Assembly (NCBI GenBank): GCA_016234975.1
Contig: JACRND010000037.1
Span: 1 to 6,429 of the forward strand
Reading direction: 5' to 3'
From: Nitrosarchaeum sp.
Lineage (GTDB): Archaea; Thermoproteota; Nitrososphaeria; Nitrososphaerales; Nitrosopumilaceae
DNA length: 6,429 nt
Below are positions 1 to 5,177 of the stretch, piece by piece. The position numbers and the translations under genes were made by a program. The notes beneath the pieces are model-generated. The model searched no databases, was not told the origin of the DNA, and saw nothing but the letters and a program-made list of their open reading frames with translations. How positions within the stretch are numbered: the first letter of the stretch is position 1; each line of letters opens with the position of its first letter.

Positions 1-126
1 AAACCTTGGTCAGGTCTTGAGCGTGGTTATGGTATTTTTCTTAACGACTTGTCTCCTGAACAGGCAGCAGAAAAACTAGGTGCATCTTGCAGAAAAGAAT
101 TGGCCAATCTAGTTGGTATTGTTTGA
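1..126 (+). CDS. C-terminal end of an unidentified protein (partial)
   Basis: An open frame runs in from the left edge and stops at TGA 124-126, giving 41 residues that begin KPWSGLERGYGIF and end ANLVGIV. The composition is that of a soluble globular protein: it has a turn-rich stretch with aromatics, then an amphipathic Ala/Glu/Lys-rich helix (about residues 18-38). The final helix vaguely recalls the end of TIM-barrel metal hydrolases, but no catalytic motif is visible and I do not recognise the family. The next gene starts 34 bases downstream behind its own TATA-like box, so the two are probably transcribed separately. The reading frame is convincing; the function is unknown. Confidence 0.7.
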   Translation, partial: KPWSGLERGYGIFLNDLSPEQAAEKLGASCRKELANLVGIV

Positions 127-130
127 ATAG

Positions 131-138
131 TTTAATTA
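131..138 (+). promoter_or_regulatory. TATA-like box for the membrane protein gene
   Basis: TTTAATTA occupies positions -30 to -23 relative to the ATG at 161. Archaeal TATA boxes are centred about 26-27 bases before the transcription start, so this box predicts a transcript starting at or next to the ATG, a leaderless mRNA. No Shine-Dalgarno sequence precedes the ATG, which fits. The assignment rests on position and AT-rich sequence only. Confidence 0.45.
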
Positions 139-160
139 TCAACTAGATTTTGTTAATATC

Positions 161-601
161 ATGTCACTAGAAAAATGGTCTGCAATTGCAAGTATTGGGT
201 TGTTTGCAATGTTTGTTGGAGAAATGATTTCAATCTATCATTTTATGACTGATGTTTCTGCCAATCTTGAATTTGGTGTTGCATTTGATCCAACACCAAA
301 AATTCTTCAATTCATTTCAATTGGGGTGGCACCTGCATCTATTCTAGCTGGACTTTCATTTATCCTGTCAAAACGTTATGGGTCTAAACAAATTGGTTCT
401 ATGATTCTTGGTGGCGGAATAATTCTGTTAATTGGAATGGCGTATTGTTATACTCTTTTAGGTAAACTTGTTGTTTCATACGTAACTGACTCTGTAATTA
501 TAACTCCGCCACTCTTCATGGGCATATCTATTCCTATAATGATAGTTGGAATTATTCTAATAAAAACAAACAAGAAACGCCCAAAAAAAGAATATTTCTA
601 A
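161..601 (+). CDS. Four-helix integral membrane protein of unknown function
   Basis: The 146-residue protein has four hydrophobic segments at about residues 7-28, 48-70, 78-100 and 115-134. The loop between helices 2 and 3 (KRYGSK) and the tail (KTNKKRPKK) are positively charged. By the positive-inside rule this puts both termini and the middle loop in the cytoplasm, with a mildly acidic loop (residues 29-47) outside. No Cys/His cluster, transporter signature or enzyme motif is visible, and I do not recognise the family. The ATG at 161 is supported by a TATA-like box at -30. The stop codon overlaps the last codon of the convergent acetyltransferase gene by 4 bases (598-601). It could be a small lineage-specific membrane protein; no function is inferred. 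Confidence 0.85.
   Translation: MSLEKWSAIASIGLFAMFVGEMISIYHFMTDVSANLEFGVAFDPTPKILQFISIGVAPASILAGLSFILSKRYGSKQIGSMILGGGIILLIGMAYCYTLLGKLVVSYVTDSVIITPPLFMGISIPIMIVGIILIKTNKKRPKKEYF
583..589 (-). terminator. Possible T-tract terminator after the GNA1-like gene
   Basis: Seven A residues on the + strand read as T7 on the minus strand, starting 9 bases after the stop codon of the minus-strand acetyltransferase gene. A second T-rich stretch lies further on, at about 560-570. Archaeal RNA polymerase can terminate at U-rich tracts without a hairpin, so the transcript probably ends inside the 3' end of the convergent membrane-protein gene. The A-tract also encodes lysines there, so it may simply reflect codon use. 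Confidence 0.3.
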
Positions 602-1035
602 ACATGATCAAATCTTAGTGCGTTTGCATTATGTTTGAAACCTAATTTTTCATAAAATGGCTTTATCTCATCCGCACAATCCAAAATAGTTTTGTAACAT
701 CCTTGATCTTTTGCATATCTTAATAGATACATGATAATTTTTTCCCCTATTCCCTTTCTTTGATATTCTTTGTCTACGACAACATCCTCTATGTGACCAA
801 CCTTGCCTCCATTATGAATAAACTTGGTTTCTATTAGAAGTGTGGTTGAACCCACTACTTTCCCTTCTATCACTGCCACTGCAATAATATGTTCTGGATT
901 TGAATTTATTTTATCAAATATTTTTTCTGCCATTTTCTTATCTATGTTACTCGCTTGACGTAGTGAATCTAATGTCAATAAAAAACCATTCCACAGATCT
1001 TCTTTTTGTAATTTTCTAATTGTTATGTTACTCAT
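598..1035 (-). CDS. GNAT acetyltransferase, GNA1-type (probable glucosamine-6-phosphate N-acetyltransferase)
   Basis: This 145-residue protein is a single GNAT domain, the usual size for GNA1. Its probable reaction is acetyl-CoA plus glucosamine-6-phosphate to GlcNAc-6-phosphate in the cytoplasm. The acetyl-CoA pyrophosphate loop is QRKGIG (92-97). Beyond the generic fold it carries segments I recall from human and yeast GNA1: ETKFIH (69-74), GHIEDVVV (80-87), GCYKTILDC (112-120) and FYEKLGF (127-133). By that recalled alignment, D119 and Y128 match yeast Asp134 and Tyr143, the residues linked to catalysis. The gene lies 9 bases after the nucleotidyltransferase stop, so it is very likely co-transcribed and the substrate is likely a sugar phosphate. 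There is no clear Shine-Dalgarno site. GNA1 is best known from eukaryotes. The GNAT assignment is near certain; the substrate is inferred. Confidence 0.87.
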   Translation of the reverse strand: MSNITIRKLQKEDLWNGFLLTLDSLRQASNIDKKMAEKIFDKINSNPEHIIAVAVIEGKVVGSTTLLIETKFIHNGGKVGHIEDVVVDKEYQRKGIGEKIIMYLLRYAKDQGCYKTILDCADEIKPFYEKLGFKHNANALRFDHV

Positions 1036-1044
1036 TTTTTCTTA

Positions 1045-1746
1045 TCATATGTTTCCTAGTTTTTGAAGATATTCTTGATTTGCTTTTTTATATGATGCTT
1101 TGTTTCCGATATCCAGGAATCCTTTTTTGGAAACAATACTGTTAATTGGTTTCTTTTTAGCCATGGCTTTTTTAATTACATCGTCCATTCCATACGGTAT
1201 GTTTTTTGGAATTAGGTCCATCACATCTGGCTCCATTACATAGCATCCCATGTTGATATTTACCTTGATTTCTGGTTTTTCATTCCATGCAATAACCTTG
1301 CCTGTTTTGGTAGTTTCAATCACTCCATATGGCAGATTTGTTTTGTATTCATACAAGCTCATTGTTACAAATGATTTTTTTTGCTTATGTTGATTTATCA
1401 TACTTCGTAAATTGAAATCAAATATGGAATCTCCATACATACAGACAAAAGTATCGTCAATGAATTTTTCAGCTGTTTTAAGTTGACCAGCTGTAGCTAA
1501 TGGTCTATTGGAAACTGCATACTCAATACTCACTCCAAATCTCTTACCGTCTTCAAAATAATCTTCAATTGTTTTCCTTAGATAGCTGACACATAATACC
1601 ACTGATTTTATGCCATTTTTTCTTGTCCAACTGACTAGGTGTTCTAAAATTGGTTTTTCTCCTAATGGCAACATTGGCTTTGGAAGAAATGTTGTATATG
1701 GCTGCAGTCTTGTACCTAGTCCCCCTGCAAGAATTATTGCTTTCAT
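1045..1746 (-). CDS. Sugar-1-phosphate nucleotidyltransferase (NTP_transferase family)
   Basis: The enzyme joins a sugar-1-phosphate to an NTP, giving an NDP-sugar and pyrophosphate. The 233 residues form one Rossmann-like domain: the nucleotide loop LAGGLGTRLQPYT (6-18), PKP (22-24), the metal-binding GD (105-106), YGVIE (140-144), EKP (156-158) and FLDIGN (210-215), whose D212 would be the second Mg2+ ligand. There is no C-terminal left-handed beta-helix, so unlike GlmU it cannot acetylate its own substrate. Overall it resembles RmlA and mannose-1-phosphate guanylyltransferases, but base and sugar specificity cannot be read from sequence. The downstream GNA1-like gene suggests an N-acetylhexosamine sugar, possibly for UDP-GlcNAc and surface glycosylation. 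It starts 61 bases after thiDN and may have its own promoter. Confidence 0.9.
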   Translation of the reverse strand: MKAIILAGGLGTRLQPYTTFLPKPMLPLGEKPILEHLVSWTRKNGIKSVVLCVSYLRKTIEDYFEDGKRFGVSIEYAVSNRPLATAGQLKTAEKFIDDTFVCMYGDSIFDFNLRSMINQHKQKKSFVTMSLYEYKTNLPYGVIETTKTGKVIAWNEKPEIKVNINMGCYVMEPDVMDLIPKNIPYGMDDVIKKAMAKKKPINSIVSKKGFLDIGNKASYKKANQEYLQKLGNI

Positions 1747-1768
1747 AAGTTTCTATTTGAGATATGAC

Positions 1769-1776
1769 TATTTATG
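1769..1776 (-). promoter_or_regulatory. Possible TATA-like box for the nucleotidyltransferase-GNA1 pair
   Basis: On the minus strand CATAAATA occupies -30 to -23 relative to the ATG at 1746, the same spacing as the boxes before 161 and 3843. This would give a leaderless transcript for the sugar-nucleotide pair, separate from thiDN. A second AT-rich candidate, TTTTAAAG at about 1801-1808, overlaps the thiDN stop and would give a leader of about 30 bases. Either could be chance in AT-rich DNA, and read-through from thiDN is also possible. Confidence 0.33.
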
Positions 1777-1807
1777 TTCAAGTATGGATTTCTGTTATAC
1801 TTTAAAA

Positions 1808-3043
1808 TTAAATAAACAGTCTTGAAATTTTTTCAATAATCAACGTGGGCGTTTTGGCAAAAATTATTATCATCGGCTCTTTTCCAAAATCTCCTCTATG
1901 ATAAATAACATCTGGTGGTTCTTCAGAATTTTTTATTGCATATTTTACTCCCCACTCTATGGACGACCCTTCTTTATTTTTGACATTCTTGGGTTCTGTA
2001 CTTCTATCATAACTGAAAATAAGCAATCCTCCCTTCCTTAATTTTGAAATAGTTTCTTTATTGTATTTTAAATTGATTGCCGCACGTATATCTGGATATT
2101 TTTTATTTATTGTAAGTAATGCCGTTGCAACATGTTCTGATCCTCCATATGATAAATGCCCTGCAACTGTGACTGTGTCTCCCGTTTTTACGATTCTGCC
2201 TAATACTCCTAGAATGTCTTTAATTGATTTTGGATTTTTTTTTGAAAAGACAAAATTTGTTTGACATTCTGGAATGCTTTTGTAAATGTTTTTAATTTCT
2301 ACTAACTTGTTGATTGCATGAGCATTTTTAATTGAATTGTATGTGAATTGTTTTGAAAATTTCACTGCTTTTTTTAGTGATTTTCCACTAGCAAGTGAAA
2401 ATAACAGCGATGCTGAGTAATTACATCCACTCCCATGGTTGATTTTTGAAATTTTTTTACCAGATACTTTGTACTGGTTTTCTCCCTCACGTATAAAATC
2501 TAAAATTTGATCCTTTTTTATCTCTAATCCTGTAATCACGATATTTTTTACACCCATATTTTGAATTTCTTGAGCTGCTTTCTGAAGTGATTTTTCTGAG
2601 TCAATTTTGATTTTTGATAAAAATTCTGCTTCAAATTTATTTGGTGTGATGACTGTAGCCAATGGAATCAAAAATTTTTTAAAATCGATGATGGCTGTTT
2701 TTTCAATAAGTAAACCTCCTGTGGTGGATTTTATTACTGGGTCTACCACAATTGGGATCTTTGTATTTTTTAATTCTCTGTAAATTGTTTTTATTATTTC
2801 TGAATTGTACACCATTCCAATTTTAATTCCATCTATTTTGAAATCTGAAATTACTGAGTCTAGTTGGTTTTTCAATATTTTTTGCGATACTGGTTCAACC
2901 ATCCCAAAATTAGAAGTATTCTGACCTGTTATTGCGGTAATCACTGTTAATCCATGAACATTTAACGAATCAAACGTTTTGATATCGCTCTGTATGCCTG
3001 CTCCTGATGATGGATCAGAACCTCCTATAGAAAGTAAATTCAT
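1808..3043 (-). CDS. thiDN: Bifunctional HMP/HMP-phosphate kinase and thiamine-phosphate synthase (ThiD-ThiN fusion)
   Basis: The 411-residue cytoplasmic enzyme has two parts. Residues 1 to about 245 are a ribokinase-fold ThiD: GGSDPSSGAGIQSD (7-20), TAITGQNT (36-43), DPV (101-103), TPN (133-135) and the anion-hole segment HGSGCNYSA (203-211), with C207 at the usual catalytic position. It phosphorylates HMP and HMP-P to HMP-PP. Residues from about 258 to 411 are ThiN: LGRIVKTGD (281-289), AGHLSYGGSEHVA (294-306), RAAINLKY (320-327), SYDR (344-347) and GDFGKEPM (384-391). In archaea ThiN takes the place of ThiE and couples HMP-PP with thiazole phosphate to make thiamine phosphate. Because ThiN is fused to a kinase and lacks a DNA-binding domain, it should be the enzyme and not the ThiR-type repressor that also uses this fold. 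The start is the only ATG preceding the N-terminal strand. The gene is divergent from the zinc-ribbon gene. Confidence 0.95.
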   Translation of the reverse strand: MNLLSIGGSDPSSGAGIQSDIKTFDSLNVHGLTVITAITGQNTSNFGMVEPVSQKILKNQLDSVISDFKIDGIKIGMVYNSEIIKTIYRELKNTKIPIVVDPVIKSTTGGLLIEKTAIIDFKKFLIPLATVITPNKFEAEFLSKIKIDSEKSLQKAAQEIQNMGVKNIVITGLEIKKDQILDFIREGENQYKVSGKKISKINHGSGCNYSASLLFSLASGKSLKKAVKFSKQFTYNSIKNAHAINKLVEIKNIYKSIPECQTNFVFSKKNPKSIKDILGVLGRIVKTGDTVTVAGHLSYGGSEHVATALLTINKKYPDIRAAINLKYNKETISKLRKGGLLIFSYDRSTEPKNVKNKEGSSIEWGVKYAIKNSEEPPDVIYHRGDFGKEPMIIIFAKTPTLIIEKISRLFI

Positions 3044-3080
3044 GCTGTCTTTTCAAAACTACTTGTCCTAATCTATTTTT

Positions 3081-3092
3081 CCTTTTAATTAT
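3081..3092 (-). promoter_or_regulatory. Possible thiDN promoter (TATA-like)
   Basis: On the minus strand the AT-rich run ATAATTAAAAGG lies 38-49 bases before the thiDN ATG at 3043. If its TTAAAA core is the TATA box, transcription would start near 3060 and leave a leader of about 16 bases. An alternative is the AAAAATAGAT run at 3071-3080. I see no TPP-riboswitch core in this interval. The exact box is uncertain because the whole 3044-3193 interval is A/T-rich. Confidence 0.28.
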
Positions 3093-3160
3093 GATTTTTA
3101 TTTTTTTGAATCTCTCTAAACATATGTTTTTTTGATTTGATTTATGATCACAATAGAGCA

Positions 3161-3168
3161 TTTATAGA
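3161..3168 (+). promoter_or_regulatory. TATA-like box for the zinc-ribbon gene
   Basis: TTTATAGA is a good match to an archaeal TATA box. It lies -33 to -26 from the TTG start at 3194, so a transcript would begin at about 3190-3194, making the mRNA leaderless or nearly so. This favours the TTG start over the internal ATG at 3218, which would have a leader of about 25 bases without a ribosome-binding site. Confidence 0.42.
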
Positions 3169-3193
3169 TCTAAATTAATTTTTATTTGTTAAT

Positions 3194-3391
3194 TTGGATA
3201 AAAAGAAAATTCCTTTAATGGGTGATACTCCTGATGAATTACTGTGTACTGTATGTTTGTTACCCATGCAATACCAAAAGAAAATAAGCAATGTTTTTCT
3301 TTGGCAATGTTTCAAGTGCGGTAAAAAATATTTTATCTCTGACAATTCTGCTGATTATAATGTTACGGAAACTTGGAGCTCAACTAAATAG
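3194..3391 (+). CDS. Small zinc-ribbon protein of unknown function
   Basis: The 65-residue protein has two CxxC pairs, C18-C21 (CTVC) and C39-C42 (CFKCG). They are separated by 17 residues containing an aromatic-hydrophobic strand (VFLWQ). This is the layout of a zinc ribbon, with CGKKYF forming the second knuckle. Such ribbons bind nucleic acid or protein partners in transcription and translation; nothing here says which. The start is TTG: there is no in-frame ATG upstream before a stop at 3176-3178, and the TATA-like box fits 3194. The alternative ATG at 3218 would give 57 residues and keep all four cysteines. The gene is divergent from thiDN across a 150-base interval and lies upstream of thiC in the same orientation, but nothing shows it is a thiamine gene. 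Confidence 0.75.
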   Translation: MDKKKIPLMGDTPDELLCTVCLLPMQYQKKISNVFLWQCFKCGKKYFISDNSADYNVTETWSSTK

Positions 3392-3447
3392 AAAATATAA
3401 CTGATATAGAATTTCTTAAATCTGAAATTCGTAAAATACCTACCTTT

Positions 3448-3468
3448 AATTTCATCTAAGATGAAATT
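3448..3468. repeat. 10-bp inverted repeat with a single-base centre
   Basis: AATTTCATCT (3448-3457) and AGATGAAATT (3459-3468) are perfect reverse complements around A3458. One more wobble pair (3447/3469) and one Watson-Crick pair (3446/3470) could extend the stem. As RNA it would fold with a loop of about five bases (CTAAG) and an 8-bp AT-rich stem. It lies 56 bases after the zinc-ribbon stop. It could be a dimeric-regulator site, a weak transcript-end hairpin or part of a decayed element; no T-run follows immediately. Confidence 0.6.
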
Positions 3469-3504
3469 GATGTAAAGAGCAGATAAAGTTAAACAACTTT
3501 TTAA

Positions 3505-3765
3505 TCATGATGATTCTGAACGTATGATCACGTCTAATTTAGAAAAAATCTCATAAATTATATCTGAATGTTTGAATTTACCTTCTTGTTTATCATTATA
3601 ATCGTTAACACATTCGGGAATTTGTTATGAAACCTGTTTAATACATTAAAAAGAACAAAACTTGTCTTTGAAGTTCTCTACAATAGTAATGCATTTTTTA
3701 CCATTCTCCTTAATGCCATTTGCTCATTCAAGCATATGGCATCGATCAATTTTTTGATTATATTG
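3505..3765 (-). pseudogene. Possible decayed gene fragment, unidentified
   Basis: One minus-strand frame reads as protein-like segments interrupted by in-frame stops at 3726-3724 (TGA), 3648-3646 (TAA) and 3627-3625 (TAA), then ends at TGA 3507-3505. The segments include ANGIKENGKKCITIVE, with continuation through FKDKFCSF, and ECVNDYNDKQEGKFKHSD, with continuation through IIYEIFSKLD. Three internal stops in about 86 codons is fewer than expected for random DNA this AT-rich, and the codons favour G in first position. The excess is not decisive, and part of the + strand also reads plausibly. I do not recognise the family; a mobile-element remnant or a small lineage-specific protein are both possible. 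Confidence 0.3.
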
Positions 3766-3812
3766 CTAAGAATTTTTTGGTATTCATAATGTTCCTATGT
3801 TTCTCATGATTG

Positions 3813-3820
3813 TTTAAATC
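3813..3820 (+). promoter_or_regulatory. TATA-like box for thiC
   Basis: TTTAAATC (core TTTAAA, 3813-3818) lies at -30 to -23 from the ATG at 3843, the same spacing as the box before the membrane-protein gene at 161. It predicts a leaderless thiC transcript starting at or beside 3843. It also lies inside the upstream in-frame extension that begins at TTG 3810, which argues against that longer start. Confidence 0.5.
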
Positions 3821-3842
3821 AGGCAAAAACATAGATTATTTC

Positions 3843-5168
3843 ATGGGTACTCAAATGAGTGCAGCACGAAGAGGTGTTGCTACTGAGGAAATGAAAAGAG
3901 TGGCAAAAGATGAGGATGTCACATTAGAATGGTTGATTCCTAAGGTTGCAAGTGGCTCAATTATTATTCCTAGCAATAATGTTAGACATCAAAAAATTCA
4001 CAATGTTGGAATTGGCAAGGGTCTCAAAACAAAAGTGAATGTCAATATTGGTACTTCCACACTCAATGTAAACTTGGAAGAAGAGATTGAAAAAGCAAAG
4101 GTTGCAGTAAAATATCATGCAGATACAATGATGGATTTAAGCGATGGTGGCGATGTTAGAAAAATACGACAAACTTTGTTAGAAGTTGCACCAATAACAT
4201 TTGGAACTGTACCTATCTATGAAGCATATCATTATGGTGTGGAAGTTCATAAAAATCCTTTAAACTTAACTGAAGATGATTTTTTAAATGCGTTTGAAAA
4301 CAATGCAAAAGATGGTGTTGATTACACCACGATTCATTGTGGCATTACAAAAGATATGGCAAAAAGAATTCTAAAAGTCAAAAGATATGGCGGTGTTGTA
4401 AGTAAAGGTGGAACAATTACTGCTGCATGGATGTTAAAACATGATAAAGAAAATCCGTATCTAACACATTATGACTATCTTATTGAGATTGCTAAAAAAT
4501 ATGATGTCACGTTTAGTTTAGGTGATGCATTACGACCTGGATCTATACTTGATTCTCATGATGAACTTCAGGTTCAAGAAATGATCAATGTAGCGCAATT
4601 AACCAAACATGCTCACGAGCAAGATGTTCAAGTAATGGTAGAGGGTCCAGGACATGTTCCTTTAAACGAAGTAGCAGCTAATGTTAGATTAGCTAAATCA
4701 TTAATCGGAGATGTTCCTTACTATGTTTTAGGTCCTTTGGTAACCGATGTTGCGTCTGGACATGATCATATTGCAAGTGCTATTGGTGCCGCTGTATCTG
4801 CAAGTGAAGGTGTGGATTTATTGTGTTATCTTACTCCTTCTGAACATCTAGCATTGCCAAATGCTGAAGAAGTTAAAGCTGGTCTGATTGCATATAGAAT
4901 TGCTGCACATGCAGCTGATTTAGTGAAGATTCGTGACAAGGCAATAAAATGGGATATGGAAATGACTGAAGCTCGTCGTACATTAGACTGGGAAAAACAA
5001 ATTGCGTTATCTATTGACCCTGAGGAAGCAGCTAAAATCCATAGTCGAACTGGTCAACGTCCTGGAAATAATGTCCCATGTACAATGTGTGGTGGTGCAT
5101 GTGTCTATGTGATGTTGCCCCAACAAAGAAAATACGAAAAAGAAGAAAAATTACAACAAATTTTGTAA
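3843..5168 (+). CDS. thiC: Phosphomethylpyrimidine synthase ThiC (short archaeal form)
   Basis: ThiC is a radical-SAM enzyme that rearranges aminoimidazole ribotide into HMP-phosphate, the pyrimidine half of thiamine. From the ATG at 3843 it has 441 residues, the size of short ThiC lacking the N-terminal domain of the 631-residue E. coli enzyme. Family segments include MDLSDGGD (97-104), APITFGTVPIYEA (116-128), TIHCGIT (163-169), VSKGG (186-190), EGPGHVP (267-273), LGPLVTDVASGHDHI (296-310) and YLTPSEHLALP (329-339). Near the C terminus C413, C416 and C420 form the [4Fe-4S] site with CX2CX3C spacing, one residue shorter than the CX2CX4C described for bacterial and plant ThiC. The frame extends to a TTG at 3810, but the TATA-like box and the typical MGTQMSAARRG start favour 3843. 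Its 3' end overlaps the Nudix gene by 18 bases. Confidence 0.96.
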   Translation: MGTQMSAARRGVATEEMKRVAKDEDVTLEWLIPKVASGSIIIPSNNVRHQKIHNVGIGKGLKTKVNVNIGTSTLNVNLEEEIEKAKVAVKYHADTMMDLSDGGDVRKIRQTLLEVAPITFGTVPIYEAYHYGVEVHKNPLNLTEDDFLNAFENNAKDGVDYTTIHCGITKDMAKRILKVKRYGGVVSKGGTITAAWMLKHDKENPYLTHYDYLIEIAKKYDVTFSLGDALRPGSILDSHDELQVQEMINVAQLTKHAHEQDVQVMVEGPGHVPLNEVAANVRLAKSLIGDVPYYVLGPLVTDVASGHDHIASAIGAAVSASEGVDLLCYLTPSEHLALPNAEEVKAGLIAYRIAAHAADLVKIRDKAIKWDMEMTEARRTLDWEKQIALSIDPEEAAKIHSRTGQRPGNNVPCTMCGGACVYVMLPQQRKYEKEEKLQQIL

Positions 5169-5177
5169 TACTTTTTC
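5145..5177. terminator. Hairpin spanning the overlapping 3' ends of thiC and the Nudix gene
   Basis: GAAAAATTACAA (5145-5156) pairs with TTGTAA (5163-5168) plus TTTTTC (5172-5177), leaving a six-base loop (CAAATT) and a three-base bulge (TAC, 5169-5171). The thiC stop TAA (5166-5168) lies in the right arm and the Nudix stop, TTA on the + strand (5151-5153), in the left arm. Each strand has T-runs past its own stop: T5 at 5172-5176 for thiC, and two T5 runs on the minus strand at 5150-5146 and 5141-5137 for the Nudix gene. This arrangement suits bidirectional transcript ending, although the stem is AT-rich and weak. Confidence 0.42.

Larger units (their letters stand above)
3392..3812. other. 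About 420-base stretch without an intact gene, upstream of thiC
   Basis: No frame on either strand carries an intact recognisable gene between the zinc-ribbon stop and the thiC promoter. The longest runs are about 40 codons. It holds a near-perfect palindrome (3448-3468) and a minus-strand frame with protein-like segments broken by stops (3505-3765). A competing + strand reading covers 3394-3480 and then, in another frame, 3476-3598, also with stops (for example LEKIS just before the TAA at 3554-3556). No tRNA, riboswitch core or CRISPR-like repeat was seen. In a compact archaeal genome this looks like remnant DNA. Confidence 0.6.

Noticed and set aside
1610..1825. 71-codon + strand open frame
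   Set aside because: It lies almost wholly antisense to the N-terminal part of the nucleotidyltransferase, whose GGLGTR and PKP motifs are unmistakable; the + strand product has no recognisable features.
2061..2264. 67-codon + strand open frame
   Set aside because: It is antisense to the ThiN domain of thiDN, which is strongly supported by family motifs; this frame is a shadow.
3044..3193. TPP riboswitch in the thiDN leader
   Set aside because: Neither strand shows the conserved CUGAGA and ACCUGAUCUGG-type core segments, and the predicted leader is only about 16 bases.
3394..3598. + strand small gene after the zinc-ribbon protein
   Set aside because: It needs a frame change near 3476 and read-through of stops at 3457-3459 and 3554-3556, there is no credible start, and the minus-strand reading of the overlapping part has a longer open run.
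3741..3758. Small inverted repeat ATCAA-TTTT-TTGAT with an adjacent ATCGAT
   Set aside because: Five-base AT-rich arms are expected by chance in this sequence, and there is no T-run or positional relation to a gene end.
3810..3842. N-terminal extension of ThiC from TTG 3810
   Set aside because: The predicted TATA-like box lies inside it, TTG is a weaker start, and the MGTQM start at 3843 matches the usual beginning of short archaeal ThiC.
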